A stretch of DNA of 33,278 bases from an uncultured Prevotellaceae bacterium (GTDB lineage: Bacteria > Bacteroidota > Bacteroidia > Bacteroidales > Bacteroidaceae): assembly GCA_902786565.1 (NCBI GenBank), contig CADACW010000039.1:1-33278 (forward strand). Reading direction: 5' to 3'. The notes below the pieces were generated by a model, which worked only from the letters and a program-made list of their open reading frames with translations, was not told the DNA's origin and ran no database searches. A program made the translations under genes and the position numbers. How positions within the stretch are numbered: position 1 is the first letter of the stretch; each line of letters opens with the position of its first letter. This document shows positions 1 to 6,788 of the stretch, one piece after another.

Positions 1-72
1 AACCAGAAAGTTTGTAGGGCCTCCAAAGATACCTCCCGAAAAAAGCCACCACTGAAAATCAGTCAGTTGCAT
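1..72 (-). CDS. Possible N-terminus of a membrane protein, cut by window edge
   Basis: An ATG at 72-70 opens a reading frame that stays open to the window edge (24 codons), giving MQLTDFQWWLFSGGIFGGPT and then a few more hydrophobic residues. A purine-rich AGGGG lies about 8 bases upstream, and an in-frame TAG ends just 3 bases before the ATG, so this is the first possible start. The aromatic and glycine-rich start suggests an inner-membrane protein, but no family can be named from 24 residues. It would be the gene after the Gfo/Idh/MocA oxidoreductase in the same direction, about 100 bases downstream, and could belong to the same transcript. Confidence 0.4.
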   Translation of the reverse strand, partial: MQLTDFQWWLFSGGIFGGPTNFLV

Positions 73-172
73 TGGCTACCCCTGCAATGTGGGTTAATGG
101 AATTACGTGATTCGGGGATTTCTGTGTGCGCAAGCGCAAGTGGTTTATATCGTCGGTTCTTTTTCCCTGCTG
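73..172. other. Short intergenic spacer
   Basis: This stretch lies between the oxidoreductase stop and the truncated gene at the left edge. I see no convincing terminator or housekeeping-type promoter in it, which fits read-through into the next gene. A plus-strand open frame here has no recognisable product. Confidence 0.4.
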
Positions 173-1261
173 TCAATTATTGCGATTGTGTTGGAGATTG
201 CTTTCTATGTGTATTTCCACTGGATTCTGTAAAAATCTGTCTATACCCATCAAGATTTCGTAAGTCGGTTTAATTGTTGTAAAATCATTGAGGATACTTG
301 AATGGCCATGCTCAATAGATGTTATGAAGGATTGTATCTCGTTGAAGTAGCCTTGCGAATATATTTGATTGTTAGGAAGTATGGGATTAAAGTTGTTACG
401 GGCATAAAGGTCTTCGATAGTTTTGTTATGCTTGTGGATTTTCTCGTATGGGATACCGAGGATGGAAGAGGGCTTTGGCTCGAAAGTCAACAGTTCCATC
501 TGAGAGAAGCTGTAGATTCCTTTTGACGTACAGACTTTAATCGATTCTTCGGCAGTAGTCCAGGTGTAAGCGGTGGAGAGTTCAAGTGTGCCGACGATAT
601 TGGGATGACGGAGCATAATGATGTAGGACGCTGGGGAGACTTGCTGGCAGGCAAGGATTTCCGGCTTGCCAAAGAGATAGGCGACAAGGTCGAGAGGGTG
701 GATGAAAAGGTCGAGCAGTGCTTTACCTTCTGGGTAGTTGCCTGTGAGGTAATGGAGGTCATAACTGATAAGATGTTCTTTGTCCAGACGCTTGTGAAGG
801 ATTTGCACGGCAGGGGCATAGCGTTTCTGCAAGCCGACCATGGCAATAGGTGAGCCATAATGTCGCTGCAGGTCTATAAGCGCATCAAGTTCCTGTAGTG
901 ACTGGCAAGGCGGTTTCTCAATGAATAATGACTTGCCGCTTTGCAGGATGCGCGAGGCAAGGGAAAAATGGGCAGAGGGAGATGCTGAGACCAAAACACC
1001 TTTGATGGCTTCATCGGCAAGGATGTCATCAAGCGAGGTGGTGGCTTTCACATGAGGAAACTTCCGTTCTATCAGTCTGGCCTTCCTATCCGAGGTGACG
1101 CAGATGTATTTCAGCGGCACACCGAGATTGTGAAGTACAGGGTAAAGATTGGTGAGCGAGTGTTGGCCCATGCCCACGAAGGCATAAGAATATTGGTACG
1201 TTTGGGCTAAGAATCGCTCTGTACGATACCGTTTGTATCGGTTTATCAATTGCTGTATCAT
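173..1261 (-). CDS. Gfo/Idh/MocA family NAD(P)-dependent oxidoreductase
   Basis: A 362-residue protein of the Gfo/Idh/MocA family, which oxidises or reduces sugars and related alcohols with NAD(P) in the cytoplasm. The N-terminal Rossmann motif is visible as FVGMGQHS (about residues 28-35). The family's EKP signature appears as FIEKPP (about residues 113-118). A C-terminal alpha/beta substrate domain follows. The frame extends 16 codons further upstream, but the ATG at 1261 forms an ATGA overlap with the stop of the radical SAM gene, the usual arrangement for translational coupling, so I chose it. The substrate is not evident; sequence around the sugar-binding region does not match a named subgroup I know. 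Coupling to a radical SAM/SPASM protein suggests the two act on the same metabolite or conjugate. Confidence 0.85.
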   Translation of the reverse strand: MIQQLINRYKRYRTERFLAQTYQYSYAFVGMGQHSLTNLYPVLHNLGVPLKYICVTSDRKARLIERKFPHVKATTSLDDILADEAIKGVLVSASPSAHFSLASRILQSGKSLFIEKPPCQSLQELDALIDLQRHYGSPIAMVGLQKRYAPAVQILHKRLDKEHLISYDLHYLTGNYPEGKALLDLFIHPLDLVAYLFGKPEILACQQVSPASYIIMLRHPNIVGTLELSTAYTWTTAEESIKVCTSKGIYSFSQMELLTFEPKPSSILGIPYEKIHKHNKTIEDLYARNNFNPILPNNQIYSQGYFNEIQSFITSIEHGHSSILNDFTTIKPTYEILMGIDRFLQNPVEIHIESNLQHNRNN

Positions 1262-2313
1262 AATGTCTTGAAATATTGGTGATAGGTGGTGTGCGGGTTT
1301 TCTGTCCACTGATATGGGCCGTAGAACTTCTCAATGAGGCGCTTGGGCAGAAGGCGCTCAAAGTTTCGCATGAGAATGATGTCATATTTTCGGTGGAAGT
1401 TAATCCAGCAGCCGTTGCAGTTCTTGGAATAATGGCACTGCGTCTGGCAGGATGTCACGCCGTTGAAGATTTCGTCGAGCGACTGGCGATGGATGTTGCC
1501 AAGAGTAACGTCGAGATTCTGGCAGAGCGGTACGTCACCGTTGCTATGGATGACAAGACTGCTCATAATGCTTTGGCAGCGCAAACGCAAATGCCCGTTG
1601 CGCCACTGGTCATAGAGTGCCACAAAGTCAAAGTTCTCTTGCGTCTGGTGAATGCTCTTGGGAATCTGACCCATAAAGTCCGAAGCAGTCAGCAGTTCGC
1701 TCGTCGTGTCGAAGAAGGCCATCGTTCCGTAGATGCCGATGCGCACGTCCACGCCGTATTGTTTGGCAATGTCGATGACAAAGGCCATATCATCGAAACT
1801 GTTCCACGGCGAGAGGCAGAACATCAGCGACAGCTGCACCTCGTCCTTCAATGCCTCCACCACCTGAATCACCCGGTCATAGCCGTCACGCCCTCGCATT
1901 CGTTGGTAAGTCTCGCGGCCACCGTCGAGAGAGACGTACAAGTGCAAGGGTTGATAGAGACGGACGGCATCAATGACACGCCGGGACGCGAGACAATTAG
2001 ACAGCAGCGTGTAGTTCGGGTGATGCTCGCTGAACCACGCCATAATTTCCGTAGCCTGTGGGTGCAGGATAAACTCGCCGCCCTCCAGTCCTACGGTTGT
2101 CCGCTTGGTGATGCACTTGCTTTGCATGATGTGTCGGATGTCATCAAGCGATAGATGTTCCACCTTCTTCTGCCAGATATTGCAGTGCTTGCATTGTGAC
2201 TGGCAGGCGGTTGTCGAGTAAATCATCAGTTGCGACAGGCGCTTGTGGCGCGGACGCATGATATTGTTCAGATAGAGGTAGCCATTGTAGGCATAATCGT
2301 AAATCGTGTACAT
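1258..2313 (-). CDS. Radical SAM protein with C-terminal SPASM-like cysteine cluster
   Basis: A 351-residue cytoplasmic radical SAM enzyme. The CxxxCxxC motif that binds the SAM-cleaving 4Fe-4S cluster is CQSQCKHC (Cys37, Cys41, Cys44). The TIM-barrel core continues with GLEGGEF and YVSLDGG segments typical of the family. The C-terminal part has a cysteine-rich SPASM/twitch-type region (CQNLD, then CQTQC, CNGC) that would hold auxiliary clusters, as in enzymes that modify peptides or sugars. The ATG at 2313 follows closely on the third copy of the TGCAGTC/GACTATATA element and a T run, so transcription probably starts just upstream. Its stop overlaps the oxidoreductase start by 4 bp. The substrate is unknown: no precursor peptide gene is obvious nearby. 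Confidence 0.88.
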   Translation of the reverse strand: MYTIYDYAYNGYLYLNNIMRPRHKRLSQLMIYSTTACQSQCKHCNIWQKKVEHLSLDDIRHIMQSKCITKRTTVGLEGGEFILHPQATEIMAWFSEHHPNYTLLSNCLASRRVIDAVRLYQPLHLYVSLDGGRETYQRMRGRDGYDRVIQVVEALKDEVQLSLMFCLSPWNSFDDMAFVIDIAKQYGVDVRIGIYGTMAFFDTTSELLTASDFMGQIPKSIHQTQENFDFVALYDQWRNGHLRLRCQSIMSSLVIHSNGDVPLCQNLDVTLGNIHRQSLDEIFNGVTSCQTQCHYSKNCNGCWINFHRKYDIILMRNFERLLPKRLIEKFYGPYQWTENPHTTYHQYFKTL

Positions 2314-2317
2314 AAAA

Positions 2318-2361
2318 ATTGGTTGCAGTTTCTATCTATATAGTCTGAAACTGCAACCAAT
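2318..2361 (-). terminator. Hairpin with T run, overlapping the radical SAM promoter
   Basis: A perfect 14-bp inverted repeat (arms 2318-2331 and 2348-2361, 16-base loop) is followed on the minus strand by TTTTT and then the radical SAM start codon. By form it is a Rho-independent terminator for transcripts coming from the lipoprotein gene, or an attenuator. Its loop holds the GACTATATA part of the shared promoter element, so transcripts started there would lack the 5' arm and would not form the hairpin. Confidence 0.6.
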
Positions 2362-2368
2362 GACTGCA
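2331..2368 (-). promoter_or_regulatory. Putative ECF-type promoter, copy 3 (radical SAM gene)
   Basis: On the minus strand TGCAGTC (2368-2362), 16 bases, then GACTATATAGATAGA (2345-2331). It differs from copies 1 and 2 by one base in the second box and has the same spacing. The start codon of the radical SAM gene is 17 bases downstream. Confidence 0.75.
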
Positions 2369-2412
2369 CAGGACGAATGATTATTTCTTGGACAAGCCAA
2401 GCGGCAAGCCGA

Positions 2413-2961
2413 TTACTTCAGTTTTCCCTTACTCTCCAGAAAGTAAGTGAACAACTTCCACTGTCCTTCATGCTTCTTGATGTTTGCTTTCACCTCGTCA
2501 GTATCGGCGAACTGCAGAGGATAGCAGTCGTGCAGATAATAGTGCCCCTGGTTAGGGTCAGTAATCACATCATAATGCAAGACAAGGTTGGTAAATGTCC
2601 TGCTGTCCCAATCACCAACGAAACTGCTGACCACGAACAGGACATTGTCGCCCAAATGAAACTCTATTTCGTTGAAGGGCTGCATACGCCTGTAGAGCGG
2701 TTCGTCCATGCCCTTGAATTTGATTTCGCGTGTGGTCACATTGAACCATTCTATGTCATTCTCAGTGAAGAGCACATTTTGCGCATCGGCAACCGAGCGC
2801 GTTTCTGACTGGCCTATACCAGTGGCATAGAGTATGGAAGATTCTACTGGATCAGTTGTGAAAGGCTTCTCCGTTTCGTTGTCGTCACTGTTGCAAGCAG
2901 TCAACGTCGTGCTGGCAATGGCTATCGCCATCATCCAAGCGAGGGGTTTGTAATACTTCAT
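2413..2961 (-). CDS. Small lipoprotein of unknown function
   Basis: A 182-residue protein with a lipoprotein signal: basic start MKYYK, a hydrophobic stretch and the lipobox LTAC, with Cys about residue 23. The acidic NSDDNETE after the Cys fits the Bacteroidetes rule in which an acidic sequence just after the lipid-bearing Cys favours surface export. The frame runs 50 codons further upstream, but that part crosses the promoter element and is not protein-like, so the ATG at 2961 is preferred. The mature part is polar and I recognise no domain. It lies between the sigma fusion gene and the radical SAM gene and has its own copy of the shared promoter element, so it is probably a target of that sigma factor and may take part in the same envelope response. 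Confidence 0.85.
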   Translation of the reverse strand: MKYYKPLAWMMAIAIASTTLTACNSDDNETEKPFTTDPVESSILYATGIGQSETRSVADAQNVLFTENDIEWFNVTTREIKFKGMDEPLYRRMQPFNEIEFHLGDNVLFVVSSFVGDWDSRTFTNLVLHYDVITDPNQGHYYLHDCYPLQFADTDEVKANIKKHEGQWKLFTYFLESKGKLK

Positions 2962-2988
2962 ATTCCACAGGGTTAAAATGTTAGTTTC

Positions 2989-3026
2989 TCTATTTATATA
3001 GTCCGCAGAACTCTGAAAAGACTGCA
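2989..3026 (-). promoter_or_regulatory. Putative ECF-type promoter, copy 2 (lipoprotein gene)
   Basis: On the minus strand TGCAGTC (3026-3020), 16 bases, then GACTATATAAATAGA (3003-2989), identical to copy 1 in both boxes. The lipoprotein start lies 27 bases downstream. The sequence just upstream (TTCTTC, then ATGCAGTCTTTT) also resembles copy 1. Confidence 0.78.
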
Positions 3027-3133
3027 TGTAGAAGAAAAAGAATTTCTGAATATTCAATAAATCCGCTGCGAATATACAAAATGTTTTGTAAACCGCCCGA
3101 ATTATTAGCAAAAATTATGAAAGACCTACGGTG

Positions 3134-4876
3134 CTACCACGTGAATCTGATGCCCAGCGGCAAGGAGAAGCTGAACGGGTGCTCCGTGCGGTAGGTCTCA
3201 ATGTCAGACTTCATCGGGATATAGTACTGTAGACTTGGTTCCAAGAAGAAACCGACGTTGGGCGTCATTTGGTATTGTAGGCCAACACCAAATGTGGTGG
3301 AGAACTGCCATGGTGCGCGGATGGTAGTCTTGTCGTTGGACTCATACTTTCCATTTACATAGAAGTCAGACTGGAGAATAGAATTTATAGGAATTTCGGT
3401 TATCAGACCGATACTGCCGTAGATGCCCCATCGTTTTCCGTCATACATATTATATATACCCTTCATGGGGATGCCAAGGTAGTGGATTTTCTGTTGCTCG
3501 CGGATGGTATTACCGTCGGCTCCCGTCTCAAAGTCAGAGGTCAGGCGGCTGTAACTGATGCCAGACTCCAGTCCGAAACGACGATTCAATCTGTACTTCA
3601 GAGCCAATGACCATATTGCAGGCATCTGATGTTGGCTTGTGCGCATGATTTTGTCCCCTCCCGGACAGTTGGCATTGTTCAGGGCGATGCGCATGATGAC
3701 GCTACGAGTCTTTTCGCTTACGGCATCAGGATTGTTGGCCAGATAGACAGCATAGTCCGTCCAGTTGTCAATACTGCTTGGGATTATCAGACTGGGGGAT
3801 GGCTCAGGCAGAGACTGTGCATCTGACGGTGTGGGCTTATAGCTGAACGGCTGGTTATAATGGTTCTGCTCATCGAGCTGCCCAGCGTATGCCAATTCTA
3901 ACGACCATTTCTTATCTTTATTAGTGCCCATGGTTGGCTGTTCCGGTAATAACTCGGCCATATCGTAATGCGGTATCTCCACCCTGCGTATAGCCTTTGT
4001 CGTGTCGGTCGCAATGGTGTCAGGGATTATCTGCTCCTGCGCTATTATATTAGATAAGGTGTCGGATTTGGCAGAATCCACAGCCTGGGCGATGGCCGAT
4101 TGCAGGGTGTCAGGAGCAATGACGGTGGAACTATGCACAGGCAAAATTCCCGACGTGCCGTCGCCTACCCGTCGCCTTTGAACAATCACAGGCTTTTGTG
4201 GCTGGTCTGTCAGCAATTCTTTTGGTGTTTCTTTCTGTTTAGCCACAACTGGCTTTTCATCCTTGACCGCAGTATCTCCTTTTCTGAATAGGAAGAACGT
4301 AATAGGAACAAGTAGCAACAAAAGCATGGCCACCCAATACTGCTGCATCATTTTGCGCAGCATTTTCTTTGCCCGTGCCAGTTGCGATGATGACGAATGT
4401 GGCTCAATGCCCATCATGTCGGCAATCTCCTTGTGCGACAAGCCTTCGAACACCGATAGCCGAAACGCCTGCGCGTAGCCATTAGGCAATCTGTCAATCA
4501 TCCTAACAACCTCACTCAGCGGAACACCTCTCACATCCTTTTCCTCGTTTTCGGCAGCAATCAGCTCTGTTTCATTCGCCTCGTCAAGCGAAACCGTTGG
4601 CATTGCCTCCAGATGATCCTTGTACTTGGATGCCACGTTTCTCGTGATGGCCACCATCCAAGCCTCTGCTTTATTGCCGTCGCGCAGCCTGTCAAACGAA
4701 GTGAAGATAATCACGAAAGCATCGTGCAGCACATCCTCCACCGTCTGCTCGTCGCTGATATAGCGTCGGCACACGCCCCTCATCCTTTGGGCGTATGCCT
4801 TGTACAGTTCTCCGAGGGCATCAGCGTCCCCCTGTCTGCACCGTTCTATCAGCCGTGTTATCTCCATTGTCAGCAT
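3134..4876 (-). CDS. ECF-type sigma factor fused to a transmembrane helix and outer-membrane beta-barrel domain
   Basis: A 580-residue fusion. Residues about 5-90 form sigma-70 region 2 (LYKAYAQRMRGVCRRY, then EDVLHDAFVIIF). Residues about 120-178 form region 4 with the HTH LSHKEIADMMG. Directly after it, residues 181-197 (WVAMLLLLLVPITFFLF) are a transmembrane helix. Residues about 200-320 are a Thr/Pro/Lys-rich linker. Residues about 322-580 have alternating strands and end in GIRFTW, an aromatic end typical of Bacteroidetes outer-membrane beta-barrels (PorT-like). Usual ECF factors are about 160-200 residues and soluble; Bacteroidetes often have a separate neighbouring protein with anti-sigma, TM and barrel parts, so here the sigma itself seems to replace the anti-sigma part. 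Release by proteolysis would be needed for it to reach promoters freely (inference). The start could be Met1 or Met4; Met1 lies only 6 bases from the promoter element. Met184 could act as an internal start for a barrel-only product. Confidence 0.88.
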   Translation of the reverse strand: MLTMEITRLIERCRQGDADALGELYKAYAQRMRGVCRRYISDEQTVEDVLHDAFVIIFTSFDRLRDGNKAEAWMVAITRNVASKYKDHLEAMPTVSLDEANETELIAAENEEKDVRGVPLSEVVRMIDRLPNGYAQAFRLSVFEGLSHKEIADMMGIEPHSSSSQLARAKKMLRKMMQQYWVAMLLLLLVPITFFLFRKGDTAVKDEKPVVAKQKETPKELLTDQPQKPVIVQRRRVGDGTSGILPVHSSTVIAPDTLQSAIAQAVDSAKSDTLSNIIAQEQIIPDTIATDTTKAIRRVEIPHYDMAELLPEQPTMGTNKDKKWSLELAYAGQLDEQNHYNQPFSYKPTPSDAQSLPEPSPSLIIPSSIDNWTDYAVYLANNPDAVSEKTRSVIMRIALNNANCPGGDKIMRTSQHQMPAIWSLALKYRLNRRFGLESGISYSRLTSDFETGADGNTIREQQKIHYLGIPMKGIYNMYDGKRWGIYGSIGLITEIPINSILQSDFYVNGKYESNDKTTIRAPWQFSTTFGVGLQYQMTPNVGFFLEPSLQYYIPMKSDIETYRTEHPFSFSLPLGIRFTW

Positions 4877-4882
4877 AACATC

Positions 4883-4920
4883 TCTATTTATATAGTCCTA
4901 CAATGGAGAAAAAGACTGCA
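4883..4920 (-). promoter_or_regulatory. Putative ECF-type promoter, copy 1 (sigma fusion gene)
   Basis: On the minus strand TGCAGTC (4920-4914), 16 bases, then GACTATATAAATAGA (4897-4883). It lies immediately upstream of the sigma fusion gene, which suggests autoregulation as is usual for ECF factors. The distance to the first ATG is only 6 bases, so the mRNA would be nearly leaderless, or translation starts at the second ATG (4867). Confidence 0.75.
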
Positions 4921-5293
4921 TGGGAAGAACAATTTTTTTTTACCGAATACGAATAATACTACAATAATCTATACAGGTGGATTGGCAAATTCTTATTGAT
5001 GATGGCGAGAATGTGCCATCATCAAGACAAGCAAAATCATCAATGACATGGCAAAGGTACAACAAAAATCTGAGAAAAACGCCGCTTTTGGCGGATTATT
5101 TTTCGTTTAGGACAAATTCTACTCTATTCTGTCGTCTGTGATAGACTCCCATCTGTGACTTCGCAGACAGAATCGTCACACGCAAGGGCTAAATCAGACA
5201 CTCGAAAAAAATCCGCGGATTTTAGGAATGACCGATTTGGGTTTAAAGATTGATTAAGGAGTTCCTGTTTTTAGGCAAAAAGATGTTCGCATA
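4921..5293. other. Divergent intergenic region with small inverted repeats
   Basis: No gene is seen here. It holds an 11-bp inverted repeat with an 8-base loop (arms 4996-5006 and 5015-5025), a weak GC hairpin followed by an AT-rich tract (5082-5094), and a 16-bp perfect palindrome AAAATCCGCGGATTTT (5208-5223). None has a clear terminator T run. They may be operator-like sites between the sigma gene and glyA. Confidence 0.4.
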
Positions 5294-5325
5294 TTTGGTC
5301 AGTTTCCATAAAGTTCGTACCTTTG
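5294..5325 (+). promoter_or_regulatory. Housekeeping promoter of glyA
   Basis: TTTG (5294-5297), 20 bases, then TACCTTTG (5318-5325). This matches the Bacteroidetes primary sigma consensus TTTG and TAnnTTTG. The leader to the glyA start is about 50 bases. Confidence 0.7.
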
Positions 5326-5384
5326 CAGCATCCAAGCAGAATGCACGCTTGTATTTACACCATTTATTAATAATTAAAGCACAA

Positions 5385-6665
5385 ATGAAAAGAGACAAGA
5401 CCGTTTTTGAACTCATTGAGCGCGAGCATCAACGCCAGCTGAAAGGCATTGAGTTGATTGCAAGTGAGAATTTTGTGAGTGACCAGGTGATGGAGGCCAT
5501 GGGCAGCTATCTGACCAATAAGTATGCCGAGGGCTATCCTGGCAAGCGCTATTATGGCGGATGCCAGGTTGTAGATGAAGTGGAGCAGCTGGCTATTGAC
5601 CGTGTGTGCGAACTGTTTGGAGCCGAGTATGCCAACGTACAGCCTCATAGCGGTGCACAAGCTAACGCTGCCGTGCTTTTGGCCGTGCTGAAGCCTGGTG
5701 ATACGTTTATGGGTTTGAATTTGGCCCATGGTGGTCATTTGAGTCATGGCTCGCTGGTGAATACAAGCGGCATCCTCTACAAGCCTGTAGGCTATAATCT
5801 GTCGGAGAAGACGGGCCGTGTTGACTATGATGAGATGGAGGCTCTGGCCCTTGAGCACAAGCCTAAGCTCATTATTGGCGGTGGGTCTGCCTACAGCCGT
5901 GAGTGGGACTACAAGCGGATGCGTGAGATTGCTGATAAGGTGGGTGCCCTGCTGATGATTGATATGGCGCACCCTGCTGGACTCATTGCTGCAGGTCTGC
6001 TGGAGAACCCTGTGAAATGGGCTCATATTGTGACTTCGACGACCCACAAGACACTTCGCGGCCCACGTGGTGGTATTATCCTGATGGGTAAGGACTTTGA
6101 GAATCCTTGGGGCCTGAAGACTCCAAAAGGCGAAGTGAAGATGATGTCTGCTCTTCTCAACAGTGCCGTGTTCCCTGGTCAGCAGGGAGGGCCGCTGGAG
6201 CATGTCATTGCAGCCAAGGCTGTTGCCTTTGGCGAGGCTCTGCAGCCTGAGTTCAAGGAGTGGGCCAAGCAAGTGCAGAAGAATGCGAAGGTTTTGGCAG
6301 ATGAGTTGGTGAAGCGCGGCTTTACCATCGTCAGCGGAGGCACAGACAACCATTCTATGTTGGTTGATTTGCGCTCCAAGTACCCTGAACTGACAGGTAA
6401 GGTTGCTGAGAATGCCCTTGTGGCTGCCGATATTACGGTGAACAAGAATATGGTGCCCTTCGACACACGTTCTGCTTTCCAGACCAGCGGTATTCGTCTG
6501 GGTACTCCCGCCATCACTACCCGTGGTGCCAAGGAAGACCTGATGGTGCAGATAGCCGCTTGGATTGAAGAGGTGCTCAACGACCCCACTAACGAGCAGG
6601 TTATTGCCTCTGTACGTCAGCGTGTGAACGATACGATGAAGGATTATCCTTTGTTTGCCCAATAA
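5385..6665 (+). CDS. glyA: Serine hydroxymethyltransferase
   Basis: A 426-residue PLP enzyme that interconverts serine and glycine with tetrahydrofolate, feeding one-carbon metabolism in the cytoplasm. Seen in the sequence: [10 protein letters not shown] near the N-terminus, [32 protein letters not shown], and the PLP-lysine motif [13 protein letters not shown]. The length matches the family. The frame extends 45 codons upstream, but that part lies over the promoter and does not resemble the family; the ATG at 5385 gives the normal [11 protein letters not shown] start. It is a single-gene unit, with its own promoter and a palindromic terminator behind it. Confidence 0.98.
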   Translation: MKRDKTVFELIEREHQRQLKGIELIASENFVSDQVMEAMGSYLTNKYAEGYPGKRYYGGCQVVDEVEQLAIDRVCELFGAEYANVQPHSGAQANAAVLLAVLKPGDTFMGLNLAHGGHLSHGSLVNTSGILYKPVGYNLSEKTGRVDYDEMEALALEHKPKLIIGGGSAYSREWDYKRMREIADKVGALLMIDMAHPAGLIAAGLLENPVKWAHIVTSTTHKTLRGPRGGIILMGKDFENPWGLKTPKGEVKMMSALLNSAVFPGQQGGPLEHVIAAKAVAFGEALQPEFKEWAKQVQKNAKVLADELVKRGFTIVSGGTDNHSMLVDLRSKYPELTGKVAENALVAADITVNKNMVPFDTRSAFQTSGIRLGTPAITTRGAKEDLMVQIAAWIEEVLNDPTNEQVIASVRQRVNDTMKDYPLFAQ

Positions 6666-6713
6666 ACACAATCAGTGATGACCCGTTCCCTCTGATTTAT
6701 AAAAAAACAACAT

Positions 6714-6761
6714 CTACGGCAAGCGGCCAGAAACCAATTGGTTTCTGGCCGCTTGCCGTAG
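6714..6761. terminator. Perfect 48-bp palindrome, shared terminator of convergent genes
   Basis: The two 24-base halves are exact reverse complements, with the centre at CCAATTGG. On the minus strand the hairpin is followed by a T-rich run (complement of AAAAAAACAA at 6700-6709); on the plus strand by a weaker GTGTCTTTCT. It lies between the glyA stop and the stop of the dockerin gene at 6789, so it can terminate both. Confidence 0.85.
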
Positions 6762-6788
6762 GTGTCTTTCTGTGCTTATGTCAAGCGG

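Noticed and set aside
3134-4876. Fusion caused by a sequencing error joining two genes
   Set aside because: The junction is in frame with sensible codons on both sides and the TM follows the sigma domain smoothly; a frameshift error would more likely have broken the frame. It cannot be fully excluded from one sequence.
5367-6671. A 434-codon antisense frame in glyA
   Set aside because: Shadow of a highly conserved gene; no protein-like features.
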